Of a stretch of DNA of 64,000 nucleotides, positions 1 to 11,468 are shown in pieces (the stretch's first letter is position 1; each line of letters opens with the position of its first letter). The stretch spans positions 62,001 to 126,000 of the forward strand of contig JAPDRN010000032.1 of the NCBI GenBank assembly GCA_030247855.1. The letters run 5' to 3'. The notes below the pieces were generated by a model that made no database searches, was not told the DNA's origin, and saw only the letters and a program-made list of their open reading frames with translations. The stretch comes from Knufia peltigerae (Eukaryota > Ascomycota > Eurotiomycetes > Chaetothyriales > Trichomeriaceae). The translations under genes and the position numbers were made by a program.

Positions 1-637
1 CTCTCGAGACGGGGCATCATCTCCTCCCAGAGTGCGTGCCGAGCCGGTGAAATGAGACTTCTTGGAGGGTGCGTCTTTGGGAGGTGGACCACGCTTTTGG
101 GCTTTTTCTAGAATTCTCTTCTTCAGGTCGTCTGGATTCTGCACAGCCAAACCTGACTTCTCTCCACCCGCAAAGAGATCTTGATTGTCATCATCGTCCG
201 AGTCGTGGCCAGCCGCACCACCAGAAGCAACGTCGCTTAGTGTAGCAAACTTCTTTTGCCCGGAGTTGTTCTTTTTGGGTTGCGAAGGGCCGGAGCTGGC
301 AGCGACAGGAATGGGTTGAGAGTCTAGTGGAAGTTCACCTAAAAGTCGACCGCCGCCGAACCGGGACTGAGGCTGATGTGAGGGGTCCGCTTCGTCTTCA
401 TCCATGTAGTCAGAATCATCTGCAGCATCTTCCGTGTGATCTTCTTGTGCGGCGTAGTAGTTGGCTATTGCATTCGCAAGGTTCCAGTCGGAGGCAGTAA
501 GGAATTGTCGAGCCTAAGACAGTGATTAGCATGGAAGCATGTAATAATACCATGCTGCCTTTTACCTGTCTAGACGAAGTCCCTGCAACTGCCGTGAATT
601 GCGCAATCAGGGTGTCTTGTTCTGAGATGTCCGCCAT
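1..637 (-). CDS. shp1: UBX-domain protein Shp1/p47 family (N-terminal part, cut by window edge)
   Basis: Cofactor of the AAA ATPase Cdc48/p97 (p47/Shp1/NSFL1C family), which delivers ubiquitylated cargo in membrane fusion and protein degradation. Exon 1 is 566..637 and encodes 24 residues; a 52-bp intron (514..565, GTAAAA...TTAG) joins in phase 0 to exon 2, 513..1, which runs off the left edge. The start MADISEQDTLIAQFTAVAG begins a UBA-like helix bundle that continues with ARQFLTASDWNLANAIANYY. It is followed by an acidic, low-complexity linker (runs of D/E and S/P) and a basic stretch near the edge (DLKKRILEKAQKRGPPP), typical of the segment before the SEP domain. The SEP and UBX domains must lie outside the window. 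Identity rests on the UBA segment plus the linker. It is transcribed divergently from mim1. Confidence 0.85.
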
Positions 638-1198
638 CGTCGAAACAGCCGAAGGAGATGATGAGAGGAAAACGGCAGAGAAAGGTGCGGAGAGAGGACT
701 CTGCTTTGAGAACAGAGCCCGGCAGATTGCACAGAACTGATAACGAGGAGGTGTTAACTTGATGAAGTAGATAAAGGGGATATTTGGTGACTGCACTGTA
801 AAGAGTGCGAGGTGAGGCGTGAATTGAATGAAGAGTAAAGAATAAATAGAGGCAACGGTACGTCACTGGGCGTGGCCTGCGGTTCGGTCTGGATTGTTTG
901 CCGATGTCGTGCCTGGTGCCAAATATTGAAGCTCCCCAATTTCTACGAGTGAAAGATGTCTGTCGATATCCATTCATGCATCATATTTCACTTCGCCGTC
1001 AATCGTGCCTCTTCATTTTGCCAATGGTTTCATAGCACTTCATTTCCAGACAGCCTCAGTGTTCAGCCCTTCTGGTCACACTTCCTTTCACCATCTACCA
1101 ACCAAGAATGCATGGCTATACATCGGCTCTCTAAGCAACTCTCTTCAAATTCAACTTCCGATTCTTAACACCCATTCATCCTCCCCGCCTGTGCCACC
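638..1198. promoter_or_regulatory. Divergent intergenic region between shp1 and mim1
   Basis: This 561-bp stretch separates two divergent housekeeping genes, so it should hold both promoters. The mim1-proximal side is pyrimidine-rich. I see no conserved element strong enough to name and no coding signal. Confidence 0.5.
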
Positions 1199-1678
1199 AT
1201 GTCATCAGGTTCTCGCCAGTCTCCTTCACCACCGCAGGACCTCTCGGGGTCGCAGTTAACGATTCCCTCGGATTCCGAGGCATTTTCTTCGCTCTCCCCT
1301 CCCTCTTCATCACCGCCTCAATCGTCCGACAACAATGGCTCTCACCCGGTTGTGATATACCAACCGCCTACAGTCTGGGGTATTTTGAGAGGGGCTGCTA
1401 TCAATCTGATCTTACCTTTTGTTAACGGTATGATGCTGGGATTCGGCGAGTTGCTGGCCCATGAATTTGCTTTTCGATTGGGCTGGAGTGGGACAAATGT
1501 AAGTCGAGAGCAATATTAACTTGTGGTTTTGCTAACAGTCTCTACCCAGGTATGGCCACGCCATCGAAGCTCTCATCCAGTCGGGCCGGGGGTTGAAATG
1601 CGAGGTGATCCTCTGGAACGAAGAAGGAGAAATAGCACCTACAGCCCCGATGTTGCAGATGCTGCTGCTTTGGAATAG
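1199..1678 (+). CDS. mim1: Mitochondrial import protein 1 (Mim1/TOM13), outer membrane
   Basis: Small outer-mitochondrial-membrane protein that helps insert alpha-helical outer-membrane proteins and assemble the TOM complex. Exon 1 is 1199..1498 (100 codons), the intron is 1499..1549 (GTAAGT...CCCAG, phase 0), and exon 2 is 1550..1678; total 142 residues. Residues 1-55 are Ser/Pro-rich and disordered. The diagnostic core follows: WGILRGAAINLILPFVNG then MMLGFGELLAHEFAFRLGW. This is one membrane segment with small-residue (G/A) oligomerisation motifs, as expected for Mim1. The C-terminal exon is basic. The ATG sits in a good context (gccaccATGTC). Reading frame and splice phase agree exactly. 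Confidence 0.88.
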
Positions 1679-1897
1679 AAAAAAATATGCTCGGGTTCAC
1701 TTCCACAAAGACAAAAATTCTAGCCTTGTACATATTTCACACAGCAAGAGGAAGGTGCTGAGAGAGTTCAATCAGAAGTCGCAATTCTGGCAAGTCCTCT
1801 CACATATTGCCTATTCCACAATATCCTTCGACGTTGGCCTCTAATGTATTGCATTCGCACAGTATCACTTATTGGTTAACGCTTGGGCGGCATTCGT

Positions 1898-2296
1898 ATG
1901 AACATCATTACTGCCCGGCACTCTTCTGTCACCATGTCAGCAATGTTCGCCCTCGGTGTCCGAGCCCTTTCCGGCCTCGACTACAAAATCGTCCTAATAG
2001 TCCTCGGCTGCGTCAGTGCTTGCGCTGTATCGGCCGCGGTCATTGGTTTCTGCTCTGCTCGATGGACCCCCAAGCGTACGCCGCACTCGTTGACCCCGGG
2101 ACATACTCAGCTAGCAAAACCTCGCCGTTCCTGTCCTATCCTGGCCCCGAATGACCTCGAGGCACAACAGAATGATATCATTGAGAGAAGAAATTCCAAT
2201 ATACTGGCTAGCCGTGTTTTTCGAAAGCAAGAGCTAGATATGTACAAGAGTCACAATCCCCCCAAGCCGTCAGGAGCATTGATCCTCGACAAATAA
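1898..2296 (+). CDS. Hypothetical small membrane protein
   Basis: An open frame of 132 residues from ATG 1898; a second ATG 12 codons in (MSAMFALG...) could be the true start. It has one strongly hydrophobic segment at about residues 29-55 (YKIVLIVLGCVSACAVSAA), then a basic flank (RWTPKRTP) and a polar tail with DIIERRNSNILASRVFRK. The pattern suggests a single-pass membrane protein with the basic tail on the cytosolic side. I recognise no family. It could be a lineage-specific gene, or one exon of a larger gene whose other exons I cannot see. Confidence 0.45.
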   Translation: MNIITARHSSVTMSAMFALGVRALSGLDYKIVLIVLGCVSACAVSAAVIGFCSARWTPKRTPHSLTPGHTQLAKPRRSCPILAPNDLEAQQNDIIERRNSNILASRVFRKQELDMYKSHNPPKPSGALILDK

Positions 2297-2329
2297 TCAA
2301 TAACCAATACACAGTTGACCACCTCGACT

Positions 2330-3940
2330 TTACCTTCCTATCTTTTCAGACACTTGACTCTCCTCCACGCCTGAGAGTGGTGATGACATCCAGACCACGA
2401 ATATCGCTATTGAAGGATTGTTCCATTTCTCCAAGAGCTTGAAAGCAGATGACAAGCTTTTTCTCAGCGATTTCCCTTTCTGGCCCGAAACCGTGCAGCA
2501 GTCATGGACATGCACTTCTGCCGCGGCCATGACTACTGCCACCGCTGTGGCATTGATGTACCAAGGTGTAAAATATCGACGGTAAAGGCGGAGGATGCAG
2601 CAAATCTCCTGAGCAGTGTGTGTACAGGCGGTGCCCGCACCAAGATGTGACTCTCTTACTAGATAAGAATGGCGGAAAGGATGATACGCATCTTCTAATA
2701 AAGCATGTAAAGCTGCAGAGCCATGGGAGGCCATAGATCACAAGAAAACTGATTCGACGATGGCCAGCGAAGCAGCTCGAGGAGATTTGCCATCCACGTT
2801 TCAAGCTCCTTAGCCATGCTTGTCAGGAACAGTTCTCTGGCCTGTGGGCTCTCCGAACCCTCCGAGTAAAGGCAGTCAAAAATCCTCTCGAATTTGAGCG
2901 CTAGTTGGACGACACAGGTGCTGACCAGACCAAAGCCTCTTGTATCGATCGCTGCTGGCATTGCCATCAAAATTCTATTCTCAAGGGGGGGTTCCCATGG
3001 ACTATCACTCGGCGGTTTGACAATTGGCCTCTTGCAGCGCATTGACCGCACAGAAGAAGACCGTCCACTGTTATTGCTGTTGTGTATGTTGGATGCGCAT
3101 ACGGTCCAAAAAAAAGAGTGTCGGCCTTGGTTCAGATGATTCGTGTCGAGCGCATGGTCCAGGGTATCATCGTCGAAGTCTAGTGGCATGTGCAATCCCA
3201 AATCGGTTGTCATCTGTACCGCAATTCCTGCAAGTGGGAATTTAGCATCGACAGACATGGGCTAAAACCTCCACCATTCTCTTCTATACCTGAATATATC
3301 CAACCTGGATATCTGTTAGCACCCGCTTCTGTTTAGTTCAATTGTTTCAATTGTTTCAGATTGACATGCCTCGAGAGTTGTGGGCGTTAGCAGCTTCGAA
3401 TGACGGCAAGATGACTGCCGCTGACGTAGTAGCCATTGTAGGACTGTCCATTTCTATCTCGACCAACGCTCGCGCTCGAGCACCCACGCATTCAGAAGTC
3501 TTGTTCTTGATGGCAGCGTGTAGCGTCGCCGAGTACAAGGCCCAAAAAGCAAAACCTGCATTCCAAGGCCGGGAGAAAAGGGGGGTGTTGCGACCGCTCT
3601 TTTACACCTTTTTTTATTGCAGGTAGACATTTTTCCTTCCTCGCAGCGTTCAAGAGGGGGCCTCGCAGGAGACAAACAGATTCTCCAGATGCTGCTCGTA
3701 TTCTGTGTCTGGCAACAAGCGCAAATTCGCCGAGGCCACCACCGCTTCTCCTTCTTCCGGGAGATGGATCGGTGGCACGTACAAGGCGGCCACTTGGTTG
3801 GGAAGCATGGACAAATAACTTGAGGCGCCAAAGAACCGCAAATGGCCTCCAGTTGTGACTTGCATGCGACCGAAGCGTTGTGATATTTGGTACGCCAGAA
3901 ATTCCACCTGGGATTGGCAAGAAAACAACATTACCAACCT
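2330..3940 (-). pseudogene. Relic of a fungal-specific transcription factor (Fungal_trans domain)
   Basis: Pieces in several minus-strand frames line up in order as one fungal regulator. Near 3900-3660 are QVEFLAYQISQRFGRMQVT and SYLSMLPNQ; near 3530-3360 are RARALVEIEMDSPTMATT and ILPSFEAANAHNSRG; near 3300 comes GWIYS; then from about 3240 GIAVQMTTDLGLHMPLDF, HSFFWTVCASN and MPAAIDTRGFGLVSTCVV. After LQLYMLY (about 2695) the frame breaks and resumes as FRHSYLVRESHLGAGTACT and ICCILRLYRRYFTPWYINAT down to about 2345. The order matches the middle-homology region of Zn2Cys6 factors. No Zn cluster is visible upstream. There are stops after LENLFVSCEAPS, and the helix normally following it is missing. 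Two breaks could be explained as introns (one would need a GC donor), but the shift near 2700 and the internal stops favour a pseudogene. Confidence 0.6.
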
Positions 3941-3984
3941 ACGAATAGCAATATCAACATGTCAAGCCTGATCTTATAAGACCG

Positions 3985-4759
3985 CCCTCCCTCCGCCTAC
4001 TCACAAAAGATCCGACTTGCACTTCGTGAGACGGCACTCCTTTCGACTTCTTCGATATCCTCACGCAGCCGATACCACATCCGAGAATGACTTTCTCGAT
4101 GGGAACCTAAGATCAGAAGTCCCGTTCCTCGTCGATGGCGACGTGAAAATCCTCGATTCAACCATCATCCCTGAATACATTGAGGACAAATGGCCTGATC
4201 ATATCCCACTACGCCTTCGAGATCCCGCAGGCAGAGCCCGCGCCCGAATGATCGAGGACACGTACGACTCCCACTATGAGGCCATCAATTGGGGATTCGG
4301 GGAAGCGTTCTGGTTCGGTCATGCCGAAGGTGACTTGGCCTCACATCTGAGAAGTGCCGCGGCGTAGTACTTTGGCGGCGGCGAGTCCGGATTGCTGTTT
4401 TGCCCTGTCTCAATCGCCCTGCGTACTGGAAATTGGAATCGGCCACTGAATCGCTACTCGCTTTATGGCTGGACCGCGTCAAACAAAGACCTGCTGCCCA
4501 GGAAATCGTAGCAGAGTACGATGCTGCGATACTCGCCATACCCGCAGTGGAGGGTGCGTATATCTCTGGGAAACGACAACGGAAATACCGTGATCATAGA
4601 CTGGAGTGGATGATCAAGTGTGACGGTGTTGATATCGTGCTAGAGGGCTTGCAGAGGAAGAATGATCGACTTTCATGGCGAAAATACTGGGTCAGGATTG
4701 ATCCAGATATGCTGATGAGTCTGGTGCATTCAGAGGTATTAAATAATAGCAACCATTAG
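3985..4759 (+). pseudogene. Relic of a glutathione S-transferase-like gene
   Basis: The start of a GST thioredoxin fold is recognisable near 3990 (AYSQKIRLALRE), followed in other frames by TPFDFFDILTQP. From about 4095 one frame reads NLRSEVPFLVDGDVKILDST, which contains the conserved cis-Pro region, then EYIEDKWPDHIPLRLRDP and EAINWGFGEAFWFGHAEG. This frame ends in a stop at 4365-4367. The C-terminal helical domain continues in another frame from about 4455 (ALWLDRVKQRP, AAILAIPAVEGAYISGKR, DHRLEWMIKCDGVDIVLE) to a stop at 4757-4759. There is no usable start codon and at least two frame changes, so it is almost certainly not functional. It is divergent from the transcription factor relic and only about 50 bp from it, as if the two decayed together. 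Confidence 0.65.
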
Positions 4760-5000
4760 TACTTGCCAATCTTGGTCATCTACCCCACAGTCTGTTAAAT
4801 GACCCCGCCATTTTAATGGCTGAGTACTACGTATCCGCCGAGATACACCAAAACTCTCACTTGAATACAATCACTCCGTCAAATTTCATCGTGAGACAGG
4901 AGCGAAGCTACTGGGGGCTATCAGTGCTACCTGGTGGGGACCCCAATAAGGGCTTCTACCAATTGATGGACCGCCCTAACATCCTGCCTTTCCCAACGAC

Positions 5001-6227
5001 ATGCGATTGATCAACGTTCGGTCTTTCGACATAGTTCAGTTCTCGGACGCGACAAGAAGACCGCCTTATGCCATTTTGTCACATAGATGGACGTCCGAAG
5101 AGATCTCTTATCGGGATCTGGTCTTTCGAAAGGATGAATTTCTTCGATGCGAGGCTGAGACGTCGGCTGGGTGGATGAAAATGCAACAATTCTGCAGGCT
5201 AGCCAACCAAGAAGGATACGAATGGGTTTGGGTAGATACTTGCAGTATAGATAAGAGCAGCTCTGCTGAGCTTTCAGAGGCCATCAATTCCATGTTTGAA
5301 TGGTACCATGATGCTCAATGCTGCTACGTCTACCTTCATGATGTGTCAGTACTGCCCAGCCCAAGGGAAAGCACGAATCGCCCACCCGGCTCCGAGTCGT
5401 TCTCGACCAGCGAGTGGTTTTCCAGAGGATGGACACTTCAAGAACTGGTTGCACCGAGGGAACTGCGGTTTGTCAACAAGCAATGGCAATTGTCCCCTGA
5501 GACTAGGAAGTCTCTTGCAGCCGACCTATCAAAAATCACGGGCATTCGAATCGCTCACCTCCGCGATGGTTTCCAAGGTGCGAGCATAGCAGAGATCATG
5601 TCTTGGGCGTCCTCGCGAAGGACGACAAGAATAGAGGATACAGCATACTGTCTCATGGGACTTTTCCAGGTGAACATGCCTCTGCTGTACGGTGAGGGAC
5701 CGAGAGCATTCTTGAGGCTTCAACTAGAGATCATCAAACAGTCAGATGATGAGACAATTTTTGCCTGGCACTCACAGTGTCAGCTGCAAGCACGTACTGG
5801 TTGGACGGGCCTGTTGGCAGTATCTCCGCTGGACTTCAGAAACTGTCGTTTCATCTATCCTGCGACCTTCGACCGGGCCAGAGGCCCGTACGCAATGACA
5901 AACCAAGGGCTACGCTTCGAAGTCCTCTTACAACGAGACTCACAGTCTTTCTTGTTGCCTCTGAACTGCACTGATATTCCATACAACCCCGCAAACCCTC
6001 CTCAGCCGCAGCGGTTTTGTATGCTCCGTCTCGAAAAATCTTGGAAAATGGGGTTTTATGGCAGGGTAGTATATCAGAGGATTCACCCAAATGATCCTAC
6101 TGCTGCGGAGTCAATATGGCTCAGTGCTAACGAGTATCCTTGGTTTTGGCGCGAAACAATCACGATTCCCCAGCCAGTGCAGCGTACACTCATCAAAACT
6201 AATAGCCGTCATGCCGAGAAGCTTTGA
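5001..6227 (+). CDS. HET-domain protein (heterokaryon incompatibility type)
   Basis: Intronless 408-residue protein. The N-terminus MRLINVRSFDIVQFSDA followed by YAILSHRWTSEEISYRDL is the hallmark opening of HET domain proteins (HET-E/HET-D type). Further HET blocks are WVWVDTCSIDKSSSAELSEA, AINSMFEWYHDAQCCYVYL, WFSRGWTLQELVAP and IMSWASSRRTTRIEDTAYCL, then GLFQVNMPLLYGEGPRAFLR, which ends the conserved part near residue 240. The remaining 170 residues match the general pattern of the poorly characterised C-terminal region (DUF8212-like). There is no NACHT or WD40 domain, so it is a short HET-only form. Such proteins trigger cell death on non-self recognition or respond to other stress; the partner here is unknown. 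Confidence 0.85.
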   Translation: MRLINVRSFDIVQFSDATRRPPYAILSHRWTSEEISYRDLVFRKDEFLRCEAETSAGWMKMQQFCRLANQEGYEWVWVDTCSIDKSSSAELSEAINSMFEWYHDAQCCYVYLHDVSVLPSPRESTNRPPGSESFSTSEWFSRGWTLQELVAPRELRFVNKQWQLSPETRKSLAADLSKITGIRIAHLRDGFQGASIAEIMSWASSRRTTRIEDTAYCLMGLFQVNMPLLYGEGPRAFLRLQLEIIKQSDDETIFAWHSQCQLQARTGWTGLLAVSPLDFRNCRFIYPATFDRARGPYAMTNQGLRFEVLLQRDSQSFLLPLNCTDIPYNPANPPQPQRFCMLRLEKSWKMGFYGRVVYQRIHPNDPTAAESIWLSANEYPWFWRETITIPQPVQRTLIKTNSRHAEKL

Positions 6228-6610
6228 AACTATATCAACTGAGCAGCTAGACAGATACTTGAACTGAGAGACATAGAGACCGGGATATGTATTGGGCTGG
6301 TGGTTGAGGAAGAGTCAAATGCCATGAAAACTCATATCTAGCTCAGCCTCGCACGTGATTTCACTTGGGCGCCGTGGTAGCCCCACAATCTAAATTCTGA
6401 AGACACGGCCGAGTTCAATGAATATTAATTGTATTAGACCAGGTTGGAGATAAGAGATATCATGATCCTGGAAAGATGTGTGGATTCCCCCATAAAGATT
6501 GTTCGATAATTCCCAGCACGGCCGAGATTATTCGATAACTTTCTACCTTTCAACAGGGCTCGGTTCGAAGTGTCTGGTTGAACAGCTTGAAGACTAATCT
6601 TGTGATCAGA
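6228..6610. promoter_or_regulatory. Intergenic region upstream of Zn2Cys6 regulator
   Basis: 383 bp between the HET gene and the next start codon on the same strand. It should hold the terminator of one and the promoter of the other. No named motif stands out. Confidence 0.4.
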
Positions 6611-8751
6611 ATGCAATCAACATCAGCGCCACAGCGGGTCTCACAGAGGACCCCGAGATCCTGCCGGCAGTGCTCTCAGCGAAAAATGCGCTGCTCGAAA
6701 GAGATCCCCTGCACGAACTGTCTGAAGCGTGGGTTAGCTGCAGAATGCCATCGCGAACCAGTCTTACTTACCAAGCAGAGGCGCTTGAACAATACCGCCA
6801 GCAACGAAAGACAATTCTACCATGATAGACCGACGTCGCCAGTAACACTGAATCAGGTCGAGGGCGCAGACACCTGTCTCCACGAGGATTCACCGGATGC
6901 TGCGACTCTCTCTTCCGGTCATCAACGTCGAGAGCCAGGCTCAGAGACCTTCGGCGTCCTGGAGAGTCTGGCCTGGGGACGGTACAGCAACACTGCACAA
7001 TCGACGAATTCGAGACGCCCTGCGAGATATGAAACCAGCGAGGACTGCCCGAATCTCCTCCCGCTGCAACAAGAAAATGCTATACTTGCATTTCAAAAGG
7101 ACGAGATTGCATGGATGCACAACGTCCTTCACATACCAACATTTATCGAAGAATGGGAACAAAGGCGACAACAACCTAGAGATAGGTGGACCGCCATGGA
7201 CGCCTTGTATTTTGCCCTGATGGCTGTGAGTTTTCATCGCCCCCTCCCCCCCAACTGATTCCAACCAGTCCTTCGCTGACGAGGGCAAAGACAGGACTAT
7301 ATTACATGTCTTCGGATCAGCATGAACAGATTGGCATTCGAGCCGGCTATAGGTTAAGCGAAAAGCTTTACCACAAAGCTATCATGGTCCTCGACTTGGC
7401 GGACTTCATGTTAGAGCATTCCAGTAGGGGCCAAGATTAGCCAAAACATGGATCAACGTGAAGGCTGACCAATTAGTATACTCAATACAGGCCATCTGTG
7501 TCTTTCTACCGTGCGCTTATGGCTTTGGGTGAGTTTGCCGCACAACATTGAACTTGACTTGTTCCAAGTCGTCTCCATGCTGACTCGATGTCTAGAGAAT
7601 ACAAACGTGCCTTGGTATTACTGTCTGCCGCTACAAACATTGCTCAATGCATGCAACTCCATCGTCTGGACTCCAGCAGCGGACCGTCTATTGGCAACAC
7701 AACAGATCAAGCTCTCCAACTGGAAATCAAGAGGCGTATTTGGTGTTTCCTTGTCATCCAGGACACGTATTTAATAGCCGCCAAAAAGACCTACAATATT
7801 CTTCTGGAACACTGCACGACGAGCCTCCCGGCTCATTTCGAAGAACCTGTCAGCATGTCGACCGGTGAAGAATTGAACGTGTTGCCCTTGGAAAGTGTGA
7901 CTCAAAACAGCTATATACTCCTTCACTATCATCTATCAAGAGTTCTCCGGGCTTTACATTCTAGAACCCGTCCCGCTCCTACAGAGCGTCCCAGTCTGGA
8001 CAGATTATACCAGAGAGTTCTGGAGGCCGATGAACAGCTGACCGAGTTCATGGAGCTTGCTCCGTCCTGGGTCAAGCTTGACCATCAACACAATTCTGAT
8101 GGCGACACTCCCTCGCCGACCTCTCGAATGGCCAGTTCACAGCGTCGAACATTTCAAATTGCTTTCCTACACATACGGTCCAAGATACATCAGCCTTTCT
8201 ACTGCCGGGCCTTCACTGACAAACGCTTCTACTACTCGAAAGCAACATCTCTGGACTCTGCTCGAACCTTGCTCAAAATCTTTGCTGAGCCTGCCGACCA
8301 AACCCTTCCCGCCATGTGGACAATGACATCCCATATCGTTTCCGCGTGCATTACCATCGGGATTCACTTGCTGTTCCCCGAGCATTCGAGCAACATCCGC
8401 GGCTCCTGGGAGAGAGCCAACATTGAATCGGCGGACAGGGCGCTCGTGAATTCTTGCATGACTATTTTGAGCCTGTCCGAGAGGCCATGCAGCGTCGTGA
8501 AAAGGGGGGTAAAGATGCTAACCCATCTTTTCAACCAACAAAACAAGCAAACACCTTCCAACATGATCATAGACCGTGAGAGGGTCGAAAGCATCTTGCA
8601 AGAAAATGAAACCCCGCCCTCTGAAGAGGCAGAAGATCAAGAACGGCTGAGCATATCTGCCTTTGAGCACGAGCTGGACGAAGTGGTTGGCAGTTTTGAA
8701 CTGTATACGAATAACCAAGGGTACTATCCAGAGGATTTTGCTGCCACATGA
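6611..8751 (+). CDS. Zn2Cys6 transcription factor
   Basis: Exons 6611..7225, 7291..7423, 7477..7528 and 7596..8751 splice to 651 residues with matching phases. The binuclear zinc cluster lies at residues 18-46 (CRQCSQRKMRCSKEIPCTNC then RGLAAEC), with six cysteines in C-x2-C-x6-C-x5-C-x2-C-x8-C spacing. A middle region resembling Fungal_trans follows (DEIAWMHNVLHIPTFIEEWE, QAICVFLPCAYGFGEYKRAL, NIAQCMQLHRLD, EIKRRIWCFLVIQD). The ATG at 6611 was chosen because it lies just upstream of the cluster and no other in-frame ATG precedes it. Exon 2 begins at an AAAG acceptor, which keeps the frame better than the nearby CCAG. The target genes are unknown; the downstream permease/guanine deaminase pair is the nearest candidate. 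Confidence 0.85.
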
Positions 8752-9452
8752 GGGTAGAACTAGATTTCACATCTGCTCCTGGAGAAGGCCACTCGCTTCT
8801 GTAGGATACTATACGAAGTATCCCCTGCCCTGTCACCGCGGACTAGTATGAAAACTTATCAAGAATATGTAGCCTCGCACAGGAGCCATACATCCCACGT
8901 CCTCTCGCTCTTCGCCCAGACGGCTGGGACTCCCCATCCGTCCAATGAATGGTTTTGCCCAGAACGTCTGATGGCAGCTAATCTATAAGGGTTCGTGCGG
9001 TCGACTCAGTCCCGACGCCCCACTCATTCAAGGCCGAGTTTTCTCGGCCTCGCATTGGCCCAGATTCTCAGATAAGAATGAAAGACACCAATCCTTGGTG
9101 TCTATCTCGCTACTCATGGAGTTGTTCTAGATGGCAACGAAACTTTATCACTCCCTTATCACGTCTGGGATATGATCGTTCTGGTGAATAACACTCCGGT
9201 GTAGTTCTTGGCCTCTATACTTCAAAGCCTATAAGAATGCAATACGGTCCTCGCCGCTGGCCGGTTACGTTAGGGCTTTGAGTCAGGATAGACACCTGGG
9301 CACTGACACGAGTGGCTAAATCCAGACGCGCTTAATCCCAAGTCCTTCCTCCCACTTGGGGGTTTTTATATCTGCCTCGTCGCGGCCACTGTGTCGTTGA
9401 TCCGAACAACTTCGATCAACCCATTATCTCCACAGCAGCTCTTGACACCAAC
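8752..9452. promoter_or_regulatory. Promoter region of the NCS1 permease
   Basis: 701 bp without a convincing gene. A TATA-like stretch (TTTTTATAT) lies near 9362-9371, about 85 bp before the ATG. GATA-type sequences such as AGATAA near 9072 could be sites for an AreA-like nitrogen regulator, but a motif this short is expected by chance. I found no exact UaY-type element (TCGG-N6-CCGA). Confidence 0.4.
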
Positions 9453-11468
9453 ATGGAGCAAGCCAAGTCTTTCACCAGAGCATTCAGGTCTCGCGAGGCT
9501 TTCAAGGAGCTCGTCAAGACAGATGCGGCGGATTCCCCCAGCAATCGGTGGATCAACAACGATCTAAGACCAACTCCTCCAGGTAACGAAAACCTCAGTC
9601 TTCAACTCCCAACCACTAACAACGAATATCCAGAACAACGTACCTGGACATGGTACCACCTTCCTCTATTCTGGTCGGGATTGGCGTTCGGCACAACTGG
9701 GTGGAACATTGCGTCTTCCCTGATAGCAGTTGGTCTGGTACGCATCATCAAAAGTGGTAAATTTTGGGACTTGCAAAAGATCTAATTGGGGTTATAGCAA
9801 TGGAAATATGCTCTCGCCGCATCTCTTATTGGTAGCGCCCTTGCGGGCGTTGTCGTCACGGTTTTGGCTCGCGCCGGTGCCAGATATCATATAGGATAGT
9901 GAGTCCGGCCCACAGTCATTCCGATGCACATGGTCGCTTACAGATCTAACAGCCCAGTCTTCCTCCGCTCGGTTATGGGGATGTACGGCTCGTGGCTGTT
10001 TGTCTTCCTCCGCTTGATGACTGGTCTCTTCTGGTATGTATTGCAAGATGTAGACCTTCTGTCCACAGCTGAAGCTTTCAAGGTTCGGTATACAGACATA
10101 CTCGGGTGCAAGTCTGATATCTACCTGCCTGCTGTGTATGTTTGGGCATCGTTGGCGGGATCTACGCAACACTCTGCCAGAGTCGGCGGACATTTCAACC
10201 AAGCAACTGATCTGTTTCTTCGTCGCCTGGCTCTTACAGGTACCGTTCGTAAGTCTCAATGTCGATCACACGCGAAGCCGATCCTCACACTCGTCTAGTT
10301 CTTTGTTCATCCTTCCAAGATCCAGTGGTTCTTCACTTTCAAGGGCATCATAATGCCTATTGCTACCTTTGCACTTTTTGGCTGGTGCATGGCTGAAGGA
10401 AGTGGGATCTCTACCATCGACAACGAATTGACAAAGTCCGCCGACGGAGTTCCACTTGGCTGGGCCATCGTTGCCGGCATCAACACCATTATGGGCTCTT
10501 TAGCCTCTTTGATAGTCACACAACCTGATCTCTCACGCTATTGCCGAAAGGTTTCGGATGCAGGCTGGCTACAAGGCTTCTGTGTTTTTATTTCAAAGTG
10601 TCTGGTATTCTTCCTCGGTCTCGCCGCTACAGCGTCGATACAGGGTGTTTGGGGAAAGGCATACTGGGCTATTTGGGACTTACTCGATGCAATACTGGAT
10701 CACTACTGGACATCCGGCGCCAGGTGTGCCGTCTTCCTCGTGTCCTTTGCCTTTTATTGCTCTGCAATCGGATCGAACATAGGCACTAACACTCTCGCGT
10801 TCGGAGCCGACCTGACGGGAATCATACCAAAGTACATGACGATTGTCAGAGGCCAGGTTCTTTGTTGCGTCTTGGGTGTTTTGATGGTACCATGGAAGAT
10901 TTTGGCCTCTGCTCAAGCATTTGTCACATTCCTTGGATCAATGCCGATCTTCTTCGGCCCTGTGGCCGCGGTACGTTATGCTTTTATCCGCTATGAGTTC
11001 ACTCCACTGATGCCGACCAACTAGTTGATGATCGTTGATTACTATTGGGTAAGGAGAGGCAACCTCCATACACCGTCTCTCTTCAAGGGTAACAAGGGGG
11101 ACCTTTACTTCTTCACCAAAGGCTTCAACAGTCGTGGGTATATTGCGTGGTTGTCTGGTTTTTTGTTCGGTCTCCCCGGCATGATTGGCAAATTTCACCC
11201 GACAGCCGTGAACGAGGCCGCGAAAAACATGTATCGAATGGGATGGCCCTTGACCTTTGCAGTGACAAGCGTGATATACGCAGCCCTGGTCTACTTATTT
11301 CCTGTCCCAATTTATCCAGAAACCCATGCCAATACGCCAACCACGTTTGAGTATCTAGGCAACAGGGACGGATTTTTCGAAGATGATGTGGATGATGATC
11401 TCGTTGGCATCGAGGGAGTCGAGGCTGTGGAGGACAAAGCACCAGTTGTATCTGAAGAGAAGTTCTAG
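9453..11468 (+). CDS. NCS1-family nucleobase permease (Fur-type)
   Basis: Plasma-membrane proton symporter of the nucleobase:cation symporter-1 family (uracil, allantoin, uric acid or purine substrates). Exons 9453..9582, 9634..9737, 9798..9898, 9953..10033, 10083..10248, 10299..10970 and 11025..11468 give 565 residues with all phases consistent. Typical blocks are the N-terminal NNDLRPTPPEQRTWTWYHLP, TM1 FWSGLAFGTTGWNIASSL, PVFLRSVMGMYGSWLFVFLR, FGIQTYSGASLISTC, PSKIQWFFTFKGIIMPIATF and the late MIVDYYWVRRGNLHTPSLF. About 12 membrane segments are visible, and both tails are polar, the C-terminal one very acidic. Which nucleobase it carries cannot be read from sequence. The guanine deaminase next to it on the same strand argues for purines. 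Confidence 0.88.

Noticed and set aside
9072..9077. GATA-type sites upstream of the permease
   Set aside because: AGATAA is too short to be meaningful alone; it was recorded under the promoter, not as a site.
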